Source: Acidobacteriota bacterium (GTDB lineage Bacteria; Acidobacteriota; Terriglobia; Terriglobales; Acidobacteriaceae). From it: DNA of 15,276 nt. The position numbers and the translations under genes were made by a program. Location of the stretch: the NCBI GenBank assembly GCA_021810815.1, contig JAJZHR010000008.1:1-15276 (forward strand). The letters run 5' to 3'. The notes beneath the pieces were generated by a model, which searched no databases, was not told the DNA's origin, and was given only the letters and a program-made list of their open reading frames with translations. Each line of letters opens with the position of its first letter. The stretch's first letter is position 1. Shown in pieces: positions 1 to 6,156 of this stretch.

Positions 1-1
1 C

Positions 2-1045
2 ACCGACCTCGCCTCCATGCCCCACGTCCTCATCGCCGGCTCAACTGGATCAGGCAAATCCGTCGCCATCAACGCGATGATCATGTCTATCCTGTTCAAG
101 GCCACGCCGGAGCAGGTGCGTCTGATTCTGGTCGATCCCAAGCGCGTGGAACTGGGCATGTACGAGGGCATTCCCCACCTCTTCACCCCCATCATCACCG
201 AGGCCAAGCTTGCCGCCAACGCGCTACGCAACGCCGTCCGCGAAATGGAGCGGCGTCTGAAGCTGCTGGCATCGCGCTCTGTCCGCAACATCGACCAATA
301 CAACAAGCTCTTCGAACAGGGCACGCCAAGTCTCTTTGAAGACACCGACGAGCAGGAACCGCTGCCCTACATCATCATCATCATCGACGAACTAGCCGAC
401 CTGATGATGCTGGATCGATCCAACGTGGAAGAAGCTATCACCCGGCTGGCCCAAATGGCCCGCGCCGTCGGTATCCACCTCGTGCTCGCGACGCAAAGAC
501 CGTCGGTGGACGTCATCACCGGCCTCATCAAAGCAAACGTGCCCACACGCATGAGCTTCCGCCTGGCCACCAAAGTGGATTCGCGCACCATCCTCGATTC
601 CAACGGCGCGGAGAGCCTGCTGGGTCGCGGCGACATGCTCTTTCTGCCACCGGGAACCTCGCGCCTGACGCGCGTCCATGCACCCTTTGTGACGGAGAAA
701 GAGATCACCGCCGTCACCGACTTCTGGAAGCAGCAAGGCAGCGCGGAATATGTGCAGGGCTTCCTGGAGTCGCCAAAAGACGAGAAAGGCCGCGACCTGG
801 ATGCAGAGTCCAGCGAGGATGACAACGATGAACTGTTTGACGATGCCGTTCGCCTTGTGATGGAGTTCGGCAAGGCGTCCACCTCGCTCATCCAGCGGCG
901 TCTGCGCGTTGGCTACGGCCGCGCTGCGCACCTGATCGACATGATGGAGCGCGACGGCATCGTTGGCCCCTCAGACGGCTCAAAGCCAAGAGAACTTTTG
1001 AAGTCCCCCGACTGGCTCGCCGAAGTGGACTCCGCGCTGCACTAA
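2..1045 (+). CDS. ftsK: FtsK/SpoIIIE DNA translocase, C-terminal part (5' end outside window)
   Basis: ATP-driven double-stranded DNA pump that clears the chromosome from the division septum and, in most bacteria, activates XerCD recombination at dif. The reading frame is open from base 2, so the membrane domain and the start of the motor lie upstream. Counting from the Met at 17, I see Walker A GSTGSGKS (residues 8-15), the LVDPKRVELGMYEGIPHL block (38-55), Walker B IIIIIDELADLMM (119-131) and the ATQRPSVDVITGLIKANVP motif (158-176). An acidic linker (about 255-275) follows, then a C-terminal winged-helix gamma domain (about 272-328) with the helix STSLIQRRLRVGYGRAA, which in the family reads KOPS-type DNA signals. 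The end looks native: TAA at 1043-1045, immediately before the IS end at 1046. It is convergent with the ATP-grasp gene beyond the IS. Family assignment is secure; the symbol could equally be spoIIIE. Confidence 0.97.
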   Translation, partial: TDLASMPHVLIAGSTGSGKSVAINAMIMSILFKATPEQVRLILVDPKRVELGMYEGIPHLFTPIITEAKLAANALRNAVREMERRLKLLASRSVRNIDQYNKLFEQGTPSLFEDTDEQEPLPYIIIIIDELADLMMLDRSNVEEAITRLAQMARAVGIHLVLATQRPSVDVITGLIKANVPTRMSFRLATKVDSRTILDSNGAESLLGRGDMLFLPPGTSRLTRVHAPFVTEKEITAVTDFWKQQGSAEYVQGFLESPKDEKGRDLDAESSEDDNDELFDDAVRLVMEFGKASTSLIQRRLRVGYGRAAHLIDMMERDGIVGPSDGSKPRELLKSPDWLAEVDSALH

Positions 1046-1737
1046 GACCTGTTCACGATCTTTTGAGTAGGAGGACGAGGAAGGCGAGATGGATCATTTG
1101 CAGGCTGGTGTTGAGGGATTGTTCGCAGTTTTCCAGAGCCTTCTGCATTTTTCCAGCCATGCGAAGGACCGCTCGACGACCCATCGGTGCATGACAGCGA
1201 AGGTGTGCAGTTCATTGCGTTTGGCGACTTGCACGGTGGCGCCGAGTTTTTCCTGCACCGCCTCGGCGAAGGGCTTGCCGGAGTAGCCGCCATCGACGAG
1301 CACGCTGGTGACTTGCTGGAGGTTGTCGGCGCAGCGGTCGAAGGCGGCCAGGGCACCCGTGCGGTCGGTCACCTCGGCTGTCGTGACGGCCAACGCATGC
1401 GGCAGGCCCTGCGTATCGACTGCGATGTGGCGTTGGATGCCGGATCCGGACCGGGCTCGCTCCACTTCTGGAAGTACGAATGGACCGTGCGCCACTTGGG
1501 GAACTCGCCCGGCAGCATCCGCCACTGGCAACCGCTCTTGAGCACATACAGCACACCGCAAAGCACCTCGTACAGATCGACCGTGCGCGGCTTGGTGCGC
1601 CGGCGAACTCCCCCCAACAACGGACGAACAAGATCAAACTGCTCACGGCTTACGCCGCTTCCGTATACCTTCTTCCTCATCCAGAAAGTGCCCACCCAAT
1701 CGCACGCCTCCGCTAGCAACTAGATCGTGAACAGACT
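1046..1737 (-). mobile_element. Internally deleted IS5-family insertion sequence (about 0.69 kb)
   Basis: A compact element between two convergent host genes, bounded by inverted repeats. CTGTTCACGATCT at 1049-1061 is matched exactly by its reverse complement at 1722-1734, with weaker similarity continuing inward (left TTGAGTAGGAGGACG, right strand TTGCTAGCGGAGGCG). The outer boundaries are approximate, because the three bases outside the match differ (GAC versus AGT). No perfect target duplication is visible; CTAA on the left and CTGA on the right are only similar. Inside is a broken DDE transposase gene read on the minus strand. Full-length members of this IS5 subgroup are usually about 0.85 kb, so roughly 150-180 bp are missing. 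The copy cannot encode an intact transposase and could move only with help from a complete relative. Confidence 0.88.
1053..1680 (-). pseudogene. IS5-family DDE transposase, deleted and twice frameshifted
   Basis: The remains of one transposase lie in three frames. The N-terminal part (1680 down to about 1470) begins MRKKVYGSGVSREQFDLVRP and carries the helix-turn-helix-like segment VLYVLKSGCQWRMLPGEFPK, ending near HSYFQKWSEPGPD. A second frame (about 1450 down to 1130) resumes at GIQRHIAVDTQGLPHALAV, includes the second catalytic Asp (VLVDGGYSGKPF) and the Glu helix (HRWVVERSFAWLEKCRRLW). The true C-terminus, NCEQSLNTSLQMIHLAFLV followed by LLLKRS, is in a third frame and stops at 1053. The section between KWSE and SGI that normally holds the first catalytic Asp (DSQSV-type motif) is absent. 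The last frame change sits on a TTTT run (1129-1132), consistent with loss of one base. An upstream in-frame TTG at 1719 would add 13 residues. Some IS5 members use programmed frameshifting, but the lost Asp makes this copy inactive regardless. Confidence 0.87.
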
Positions 1738-2712
1738 CTGAGCGACAGCAGACTTCTTCGGCACCCGCTTGGCGGAAGACTCGCCACTGAGCAGCCCTGC
1801 CCAGCGCAGCTCCGGCACAAACTTCTCCGATGCCTTCGCCTTCTTCACCGCAAGCTCCGCCACTGCATCGACGATCCAATCGAAATGCTCTTTGCCCACA
1901 GAATGCAGGTCTGCGTCTGGAGCTGGGTTCATGAAGTCGATGGCATACGGAATGCCGTTCTGCACTGCGAACTCCACGGTGTTGAAGTCGTAGCCTAGCG
2001 CGCGGCAAAGGATCAGCGCGGCTTTCTCCACGCGCTTCAGCAGTTTCGTGTCGTACACAAGAGGGGCCATGAGATACCGCTCTGCGTGAGGGCGGCGAGG
2101 GTCATAGGGCATGATACGTACCTTCTGCTGCCCGACGACGAAGCAGCGGAAGTATTCCGTGAAGTCGATGGCTTTCTGCAGCATCATGCAGAGGTCGCGG
2201 CTCTGGTCGTAGGCGGCGAAGAAGTCTTGGCGGTTGTGAACGTGGAAGACATCGCGCCAGCCGCCGCCGTCGAACGGCTTGAGGAAGGCAGGAAATCCGA
2301 TGTGTTCGAAGATGCCGTCCCAGTCGAGCGGATACTCCAGGTTGCGCACGGAGCGGTCGTTGAGCTCCGGCGGAAGCTTCTTGTGCGGAAGAAGGATGGT
2401 GGGCGGAACGGAAACGCCGAGCCTGCTGGCCAGAGCGTAGTTGAAAAACTTGTCGTCTGCAGACCACCAGAAAGGATTGTTGATGACCTGTGTGCCGGTG
2501 AGCATCGCATTCTTCAGGAAGGCACGGTAAAAGGGCATGTCGTGCGAGATGCGATCCACGATGACTGCGTAGCCGGAGGACTGCGCCATGCGGACGCCGC
2601 CGAGGTGCACAAACTCGGCGCAGATGCCGTCGATGCCCCTGGAGTTGATCTTCTCGACAAGAGCGCCGGGGAATGTGTTCTCCATGCCGAACAAGATACC
2701 GATCTTCTTCAT
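1720..2712 (-). CDS. ATP-grasp domain protein of unknown substrate
   Basis: A 330-residue protein of the ATP-grasp superfamily, whose members join a carboxylate to an amine or thiol through an acyl-phosphate; the substrate here cannot be told. The ATD-like N-terminus (MKKIGILFGMENTFPGALVE) is followed by a probable nucleotide-binding Lys in ADDKFFNYALA (K88), the second one in FLKPFDGGGW (K145), a hinge near TEYFRCFVVG (185-194), and the metal-binding end VEFAV (E247) with IDFMNPAPDAD (258-268). I chose the ATG at 2712 because GGAGG lies 4 nt upstream; an open frame extends to 2817 but its added residues look non-coding. The last residues (LFTI and the TAG at 1720) are encoded by the inverted repeat of the neighbouring IS, so the native C-terminus has been replaced by a few foreign residues. 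It is transcribed divergently from the aldolase gene. The family call is good; the function is not known. Confidence 0.85.
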   Translation of the reverse strand: MKKIGILFGMENTFPGALVEKINSRGIDGICAEFVHLGGVRMAQSSGYAVIVDRISHDMPFYRAFLKNAMLTGTQVINNPFWWSADDKFFNYALASRLGVSVPPTILLPHKKLPPELNDRSVRNLEYPLDWDGIFEHIGFPAFLKPFDGGGWRDVFHVHNRQDFFAAYDQSRDLCMMLQKAIDFTEYFRCFVVGQQKVRIMPYDPRRPHAERYLMAPLVYDTKLLKRVEKAALILCRALGYDFNTVEFAVQNGIPYAIDFMNPAPDADLHSVGKEHFDWIVDAVAELAVKKAKASEKFVPELRWAGLLSGESSAKRVPKKSAVAQSLFTI

Positions 2713-2758
2713 GCGCCCTCCGGAGACAGGCAACCCAAAGCGCAGGCCCGCTGGGCCA

Positions 2759-2786
2759 AGTCTAGTCGAAAGCGAATTCCGCACAA
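2759..2786 (-). promoter_or_regulatory. Candidate sigma-70 promoter for the ATP-grasp gene
   Basis: On the minus strand TTGTGC (2781-2786) and TAGACT (2759-2764) are separated by 16 nt. They lie about 47 nt upstream of the chosen start at 2712. The match to consensus is only fair and no start site is known. Confidence 0.3.
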
Positions 2787-2818
2787 AATGATGTGTGGCG
2801 TGTGTGACCGAGAACACA

Positions 2819-2846
2819 TTGGGCGGGAGTGCACGTCATATACAAT
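2819..2846 (+). promoter_or_regulatory. Candidate sigma-70 promoter for the aldolase gene
   Basis: TTGGGC (2819-2824) and TACAAT (2841-2846) are spaced by 16 nt. An AT-rich stretch follows, and the Shine-Dalgarno sequence GAGGAG lies about 9 nt before the ATG at 2888. This would give a leader of roughly 35 nt. The divergent arrangement with the ATP-grasp gene makes a promoter here expected. Confidence 0.5.
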
Positions 2847-2887
2847 TTTAGGGAATCCATTTCATAGCAAATGAGGAGTGTAGAAGC

Positions 2888-3904
2888 ATGAGTTCAGTAA
2901 AATTGACCACGGGAAAGCTCGCCGGCTTGAAGGCAGTCTCCGATGAGCGCGGCGTTGTCGCCGCAGCCGCAATGGATCAGCGCGGTTCGCTGCAGAAGTC
3001 GCTGGCGAAGGAGCGCGGATCGGCCGTGACGGCGCAGGATATGGAAGAGTTCAAGACGTTGGTGACAGAGGTTCTGACCAGGCACGCGTCCGCCATCCTG
3101 CTGGATCCGGAGTTCGGCCTGCCGGCATCGAAGCACCGCAATGGCAAGGGACTGCTGCTGGCCTATGAGAAGACCGGCTACGATTCGAACACGCCGGGCC
3201 GCCTGCCGGATCTGCTGGATGTGTGGTCGGTTCGCCGCCTGAAGGAAGCCGGCGCGGACTGTATCAAGATCCTGCTGTACTACACCCCGTTCGAGAAGTC
3301 GCACATCAATGACCTGAAGCACGCCTGGGTCGAGCGCATCGGCGACGAGTGCCGCTATCACGACATACCGTTCTTCCTGGAGTTCGTCGGCTATGACGCC
3401 CAAGGCGGGGACGAGAAGTCGCTCGAGTATGCGAAGAAGAAGCCGGAGGTTGTTTCCGGCTCCATGGCCGAGTTTGGCAAGGAAGTGTATGGCGTGGACA
3501 TGCTGAAGGTCGAAGTGCCCGTCGAGATGAGCTTCGTCGAAGGCACCAAGGCGTTCAAGGGACAGAAGGCATACACGCGCGAAGAGGCTCTGCAGCACTT
3601 CCGCGACGCAGAAGGCATGACCCACAAGCCGTTCATCTACCTGTCAGCGGGCGTTTCCAACCCGGTGTTCATCGAGACGCTGCAGCTGGCGGCCGAGTCG
3701 GGCACGAAGTTCAACGGAGTTCTGTGCGGCCGCGCGACCTGGAAGGACGGCATTGCGGTCTATGCCAAGCAGGGAGCGAAGGCGTTTGAGAACTGGCTGC
3801 TGGATGAGGGCGTGAAGAACATCAACAACGTGAACGATGCCCTGAAGGCGGCCAGCCCGTGGTTCCTGAAGTTCGGAGCGAAGAGCATGGCTGAGCTTGG
3901 CTAG
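2888..3904 (+). CDS. lacD: Tagatose 1,6-bisphosphate aldolase (LacD-type class I aldolase)
   Basis: Cytoplasmic Schiff-base aldolase that cleaves tagatose 1,6-bisphosphate to dihydroxyacetone phosphate and glyceraldehyde 3-phosphate. The family is known to be relaxed in stereospecificity and also accepts fructose 1,6-bisphosphate. At 338 residues it is slightly longer than streptococcal LacD (about 326). Visible motifs are AMDQRGSL (28-35), LLDPEFGLPA (71-80), ADCIKILLYY (123-132, with the phosphate/active-site Lys at 127), FFLEFV (Glu165) and the Schiff-base Lys207 in DMLKVEVPVE. LSAGV and VLCGRATW (278-285) match the phosphate-binding end of the barrel. The ATG at 2888 is preceded by GAGGAG. 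No other lac or tagatose pathway gene is adjacent; the gene stands alone between its own promoter and a strong terminator, so a general aldolase role in sugar phosphate metabolism is a reasonable inference. Confidence 0.95.
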   Translation: MSSVKLTTGKLAGLKAVSDERGVVAAAAMDQRGSLQKSLAKERGSAVTAQDMEEFKTLVTEVLTRHASAILLDPEFGLPASKHRNGKGLLLAYEKTGYDSNTPGRLPDLLDVWSVRRLKEAGADCIKILLYYTPFEKSHINDLKHAWVERIGDECRYHDIPFFLEFVGYDAQGGDEKSLEYAKKKPEVVSGSMAEFGKEVYGVDMLKVEVPVEMSFVEGTKAFKGQKAYTREEALQHFRDAEGMTHKPFIYLSAGVSNPVFIETLQLAAESGTKFNGVLCGRATWKDGIAVYAKQGAKAFENWLLDEGVKNINNVNDALKAASPWFLKFGAKSMAELG

Positions 3905-3922
3905 AAAATCTTCTACGTCCAG

Positions 3923-3961
3923 AAATCCCCGGTAAGTCAGTCACTTGCCGGGGATTTTTCT
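3923..3961 (+). terminator. Rho-independent terminator after the aldolase gene
   Basis: The arm AAATCCCCGGTAAG (3923-3936) pairs with CTTGCCGGGGATTT (3944-3957) across a 7-nt loop, with one G-U pair in 14. The descending strand runs into TTTTT and ends near 3961. It lies 19 nt past the aldolase stop and ahead of the next gene, so the two genes are probably separate transcription units. Confidence 0.9.
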
Positions 3962-3989
3962 TGTGGCCTCAGGGATTGATTGCTACTAT
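3961..3989 (+). promoter_or_regulatory. Candidate promoter placed for a leaderless mRNA
   Basis: TTGTGG (3961-3966) and TACTAT (3984-3989) are separated by 17 nt. The TANNNT -10 box ends 7 nt before the ATG at 3997, so transcription would begin at or within a base or so of the start codon. No Shine-Dalgarno sequence is present in front of that ATG. The -35 box overlaps the T-tract of the preceding terminator. Confidence 0.45.
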
Positions 3990-3996
3990 CTCCTTC

Positions 3997-5295
3997 ATGC
4001 GCCTGCGTCTCAACCATTTCATCCTCAGCGTTTGCGTTGCCCTGATCGCGATACCAGCGATGGCACAATATCAACTGAAGGGGATCGTCTTCGAAGGAAC
4101 CACGCCCTATTCGCAGGCTGATCTGGAGTCGGTGTGCGGTCTGAGGGCAGGGGCTCGCTACGATGGGAAGGCAATAGAGGCCGCAGCGCAGCGCCTGGTA
4201 GACACGGGAGCTTTCGACAGCGTGGCGGCCACAGTCGGTGGCACGGCTCAGGCCATTACGGCCAACTTCAAGATCAAGCCTGTGGATCCCTCGCAACTCT
4301 ATGCCGCAACCTTTGAGAATTTCATCTGGTGGCAAGCGGACGAGCTCACGGACCAGATCCACAAGCTGGTTCCGCTGTTCCATGGCAGCGTGCCAGAAGC
4401 CGGCAACGAGCAGCAGGCAGTGGTTAACGCTCTGACGCAGATACTCGCCGCACGCGGTACACCAGCGAAAGTAGTCTCCCGAGTTATAGAACCGTATCCC
4501 GATCATCCTGCCACAACAGTGGACTATTTGATCGCCACGCCTCTGATACAGGTAGGAACCATTAAGCTATCCGGAGTTTCGCTGGCTATGGCGGGATCCG
4601 TCGGGAAAGCAATTAATTCTCTGTCCGGGCGGCCGTATACGGCTGCAGACGCCGGCTTGGGGAGCGCGGACGGTCCCATTCTGGAGGTGTACCGAAATGC
4701 AGGATATCTGGACGCCAGCCTTGAGCATGTCGCCACCTCGATCACCCAACCTGCACCGGATCGATTCGATGTTCAGATTGCGGGGGAAATAAAGGAAGGC
4801 GAGCCCTATCGTGTATCGAAGATCGAGTGGCCAGGGTCGCCTCAAATCAGCGCAAAAGAGTTCGATGCTGCGGCCAAGCTGCATCCCGGAGAAATCGCCT
4901 CTCATCAGGCCCTGATCGCCTCGCTCAAGACCATCGACACTGCCTATCGCCGCCAGGGCTATATGGATGTCATCGTTGATGCCGCACCACTGCTCAATGC
5001 CGCAACTCACCAAGTAGCATATTCCATCTCCGTCGCTCCGGGCGAGCAGTACAGACTGAGCACGCTCACGGTGGTCAACCTGCCAGCAGAACAGCGGGCG
5101 CAGTTCGACTCTGTCTGGAAGATGAAGAGAGGGGACATCTACGATGTTACCTACGTCATGGGATTTCTGCGGAACAACAGCGCGGTAAGAGCACTCAGCG
5201 GATATTCAGGCGGATTCCAGGCCAGCGCCAATCCTCAAACGCACCTAGTCGACCTCACCATCACATTCATCGGTGCTGGAGATCAGCGTCGCTGA
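3997..5295 (+). CDS. Secreted POTRA-repeat protein (BamA/TamA-like periplasmic part, no barrel)
   Basis: A 432-residue exported protein. It begins with a Sec signal peptide (MRLRLNHFILSVCVALIAIP, then AMA, cleavage likely before QYQ at residue 24). The rest reads as successive POTRA-like modules: about 24-95 (QLKGIVFEGTTPYSQADLES and a LVDTGAFDSVAATV strand), a divergent one about 102-182, about 184-265 (GTIKLSGVSLAM, VYRNAGYLDASLEHV), about 268-346 (RVSKIEWPGSPQIS, AYRRQGYMDVIVDAA) and a last one to about 426 (YRLSTLTVVNLPA). POTRA domains of Omp85 proteins bind unfolded outer-membrane proteins by beta augmentation in the periplasm. The C-terminal beta barrel of BamA/TamA is missing: the protein stops after the last module. 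I chose ATG 3997 because it begins the signal peptide; the open frame extends upstream to a TTG at 3961. The role is inferred: periplasmic partner or outer-membrane assembly accessory. Confidence 0.75.
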   Translation: MRLRLNHFILSVCVALIAIPAMAQYQLKGIVFEGTTPYSQADLESVCGLRAGARYDGKAIEAAAQRLVDTGAFDSVAATVGGTAQAITANFKIKPVDPSQLYAATFENFIWWQADELTDQIHKLVPLFHGSVPEAGNEQQAVVNALTQILAARGTPAKVVSRVIEPYPDHPATTVDYLIATPLIQVGTIKLSGVSLAMAGSVGKAINSLSGRPYTAADAGLGSADGPILEVYRNAGYLDASLEHVATSITQPAPDRFDVQIAGEIKEGEPYRVSKIEWPGSPQISAKEFDAAAKLHPGEIASHQALIASLKTIDTAYRRQGYMDVIVDAAPLLNAATHQVAYSISVAPGEQYRLSTLTVVNLPAEQRAQFDSVWKMKRGDIYDVTYVMGFLRNNSAVRALSGYSGGFQASANPQTHLVDLTITFIGAGDQRR

Positions 5296-5498
5296 GCTGG
5301 CGGGCATCGATTATAAGGCGAAGATCGAGGAGTATGTCCTCATCAAGGACATTCCGGCGATACTCCTCGAGTATCGAAGTTGACCATCCCGCGATCCGTC
5401 CTCTGCCATTGAACGCGGTTCATGCCAGCTTCGCGAGCCGCAAGGGCAAGGCCTGGGTTTCCAGTGTTCCGAGGTCGAGATGCTCTGAAGCGTGCTAG
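5273..5498 (+). pseudogene. Possible gene remnant, faintly Uma2-like
   Basis: The 279-nt gap between the POTRA gene and rplQ has no intact gene. Two short overlapping frames on the plus strand look like decayed coding sequence. GTG 5273 to TGA 5383 reads VLEISVAELAGIDYKAKIEE then YVLIKDIPAILLEYRS. A second frame (5373-5498) contains HASFASRKGKAWVSSV. The pattern of an acidic-strand V-E-[IV]-S, a K-E-Y helix, an I-P-x-I-L-L strand and a K-G-x-x-W-V strand recalls the C-terminal half of Uma2-family (PD-(D/E)XK-like) proteins, with a frameshift between. This is weak, by-eye resemblance only, and the stretch may simply be non-coding. Confidence 0.2.
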
Positions 5499-5501
5499 AC
5501 A

Positions 5502-5546
5502 AAAGCGGCGCGGAGCCACTGGAGGAGTGTGCTCTTGCGCCGCTTT
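5502..5546. terminator. Hairpin terminator between convergent units (end of alpha operon)
   Basis: AAAGCGGCGC (5502-5511) and GCGCCGCTTT (5537-5546) form a perfect 10-bp stem with a 25-nt loop. On the minus strand the stem is followed by TTTTG, 64 nt after the rplQ side enters the spacer and about 30 nt past its stop. On the plus strand it is followed by GATTTTC. It lies between genes that face each other, so it may serve both directions. The large loop lowers certainty. Confidence 0.6.
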
Positions 5547-5574
5547 GATTTTCTGGAGCTAGTTGCGAAGGCTC

Positions 5575-6060
5575 TTATGCCTTTTCGATGCCGGCTTCGA
5601 GGGGAGCGTCCGGGCCGCCCTGCGATTCCATGGACTTCTGCATCTCTTCGCGGCGCTTGGCGCGTGCTTCTTCGCGTGCCTTGCGCTTTTCGTCGAGGAC
5701 CTGCTCGGCGCCGAGCAGCTCAATGAAGGCCTTCTCCGCTCCGTCGCCCTTCTGGAAGCCGGTGCGGACGATGCGCAGATAGCCGCCGTTGCGGTCGCCG
5801 TAGCGGGGAGCGACGGTGTCAAAGAGGCGGGTCACGCACTCGCGGGTCATGAGGAATGCCAGGGCCTGGCGGCGGCTGTGCAGGTCGCCCTTCTTGCCCA
5901 GGGTGATCATCTTCTCGACCAGGGGACGAGCTGCCTTGCACTTGGTGATGGTGGTCTCGACACGGTCCTCGAGAAGAATGGACGTGACCAGGTTGCGCAG
6001 AAGAGCGCGGCGGTGGCTGGTGTTGCGTCCGAGTTTGAATCCTGCATTGCGATGGCGCAT
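5575..6060 (-). CDS. rplQ: Large-subunit ribosomal protein bL17
   Basis: Ribosomal protein of the 50S subunit near the peptide exit region. The 161-residue product starts with the family signature MRHRNAGFKLGRNTSHRRAL and continues with the RNLVTSILLEDRVETTITK segment and GGYLRIVRTGFQKGDGAEKA (about 92-111). The core of about 120 residues is complete. It carries a longer charged C-terminal tail (about 122-161, rich in Lys/Arg/Glu, ending LEAGIEKA) than the 127-residue E. coli protein. It is the last gene of the alpha operon, 96 nt downstream of rpoA across a repeat-filled spacer, and is followed by a hairpin terminator. The purine-rich sequence before the ATG (GAGAGAC) is a weak ribosome binding site. 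Confidence 0.97.
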   Translation of the reverse strand: MRHRNAGFKLGRNTSHRRALLRNLVTSILLEDRVETTITKCKAARPLVEKMITLGKKGDLHSRRQALAFLMTRECVTRLFDTVAPRYGDRNGGYLRIVRTGFQKGDGAEKAFIELLGAEQVLDEKRKAREEARAKRREEMQKSMESQGGPDAPLEAGIEKA

Positions 6061-6082
6061 GGCTTGTCTCTCTGCGAAAAAG

Positions 6083-6156
6083 TTGTCAGTCGCCGGTTGT
6101 CAGCTGCCAGTCAGCGAATCCGCTGAGAACTGGCAACCGGCAACCGGAAACTGGGG
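6083..6156. repeat. Heptamer array and long imperfect inverted repeat in the rplQ/rpoA spacer
   Basis: Four phased heptamers ACTGGCA, ACCGGCA, ACCGGAA, ACTGGGG occupy 6129-6156 and end exactly at the rpoA stop codon. The other half of the spacer is a degenerate complement: read on the minus strand it contains CAGCTGA, CAACCGG, CGACTGA in the same 7-nt phase. Together 6093-6116 and 6121-6147 form an imperfect hairpin (CCGGTTG and CCAGT pairing with ACTGG and CAACCGG), with a tip CAGCG-AATC-CGCTG. Confidence 0.75.

Noticed and set aside
367..931. Long open frames on the minus strand opposite ftsK
   Set aside because: They mirror the codon structure of the conserved ftsK gene and have arginine/serine/alanine-rich composition with no motif; shadows of a real gene.
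2713..2817. N-terminal extension of the ATP-grasp protein
   Set aside because: The extra 35 residues lack family character, and a good Shine-Dalgarno sequence sits directly before the Met at 2712; the candidate promoter also falls within this stretch.
2086..2874. A 262-codon plus-strand frame opposite the ATP-grasp gene
   Set aside because: The minus frame has ATP-grasp motifs and a ribosome binding site; the plus frame has none and would run into the aldolase promoter.
5311..5502. Minus-strand 63-codon frame between the POTRA gene and rplQ
   Set aside because: Serine/arginine-rich with no domain or ribosome binding site; it lies opposite the candidate gene remnant and upstream terminator arm.
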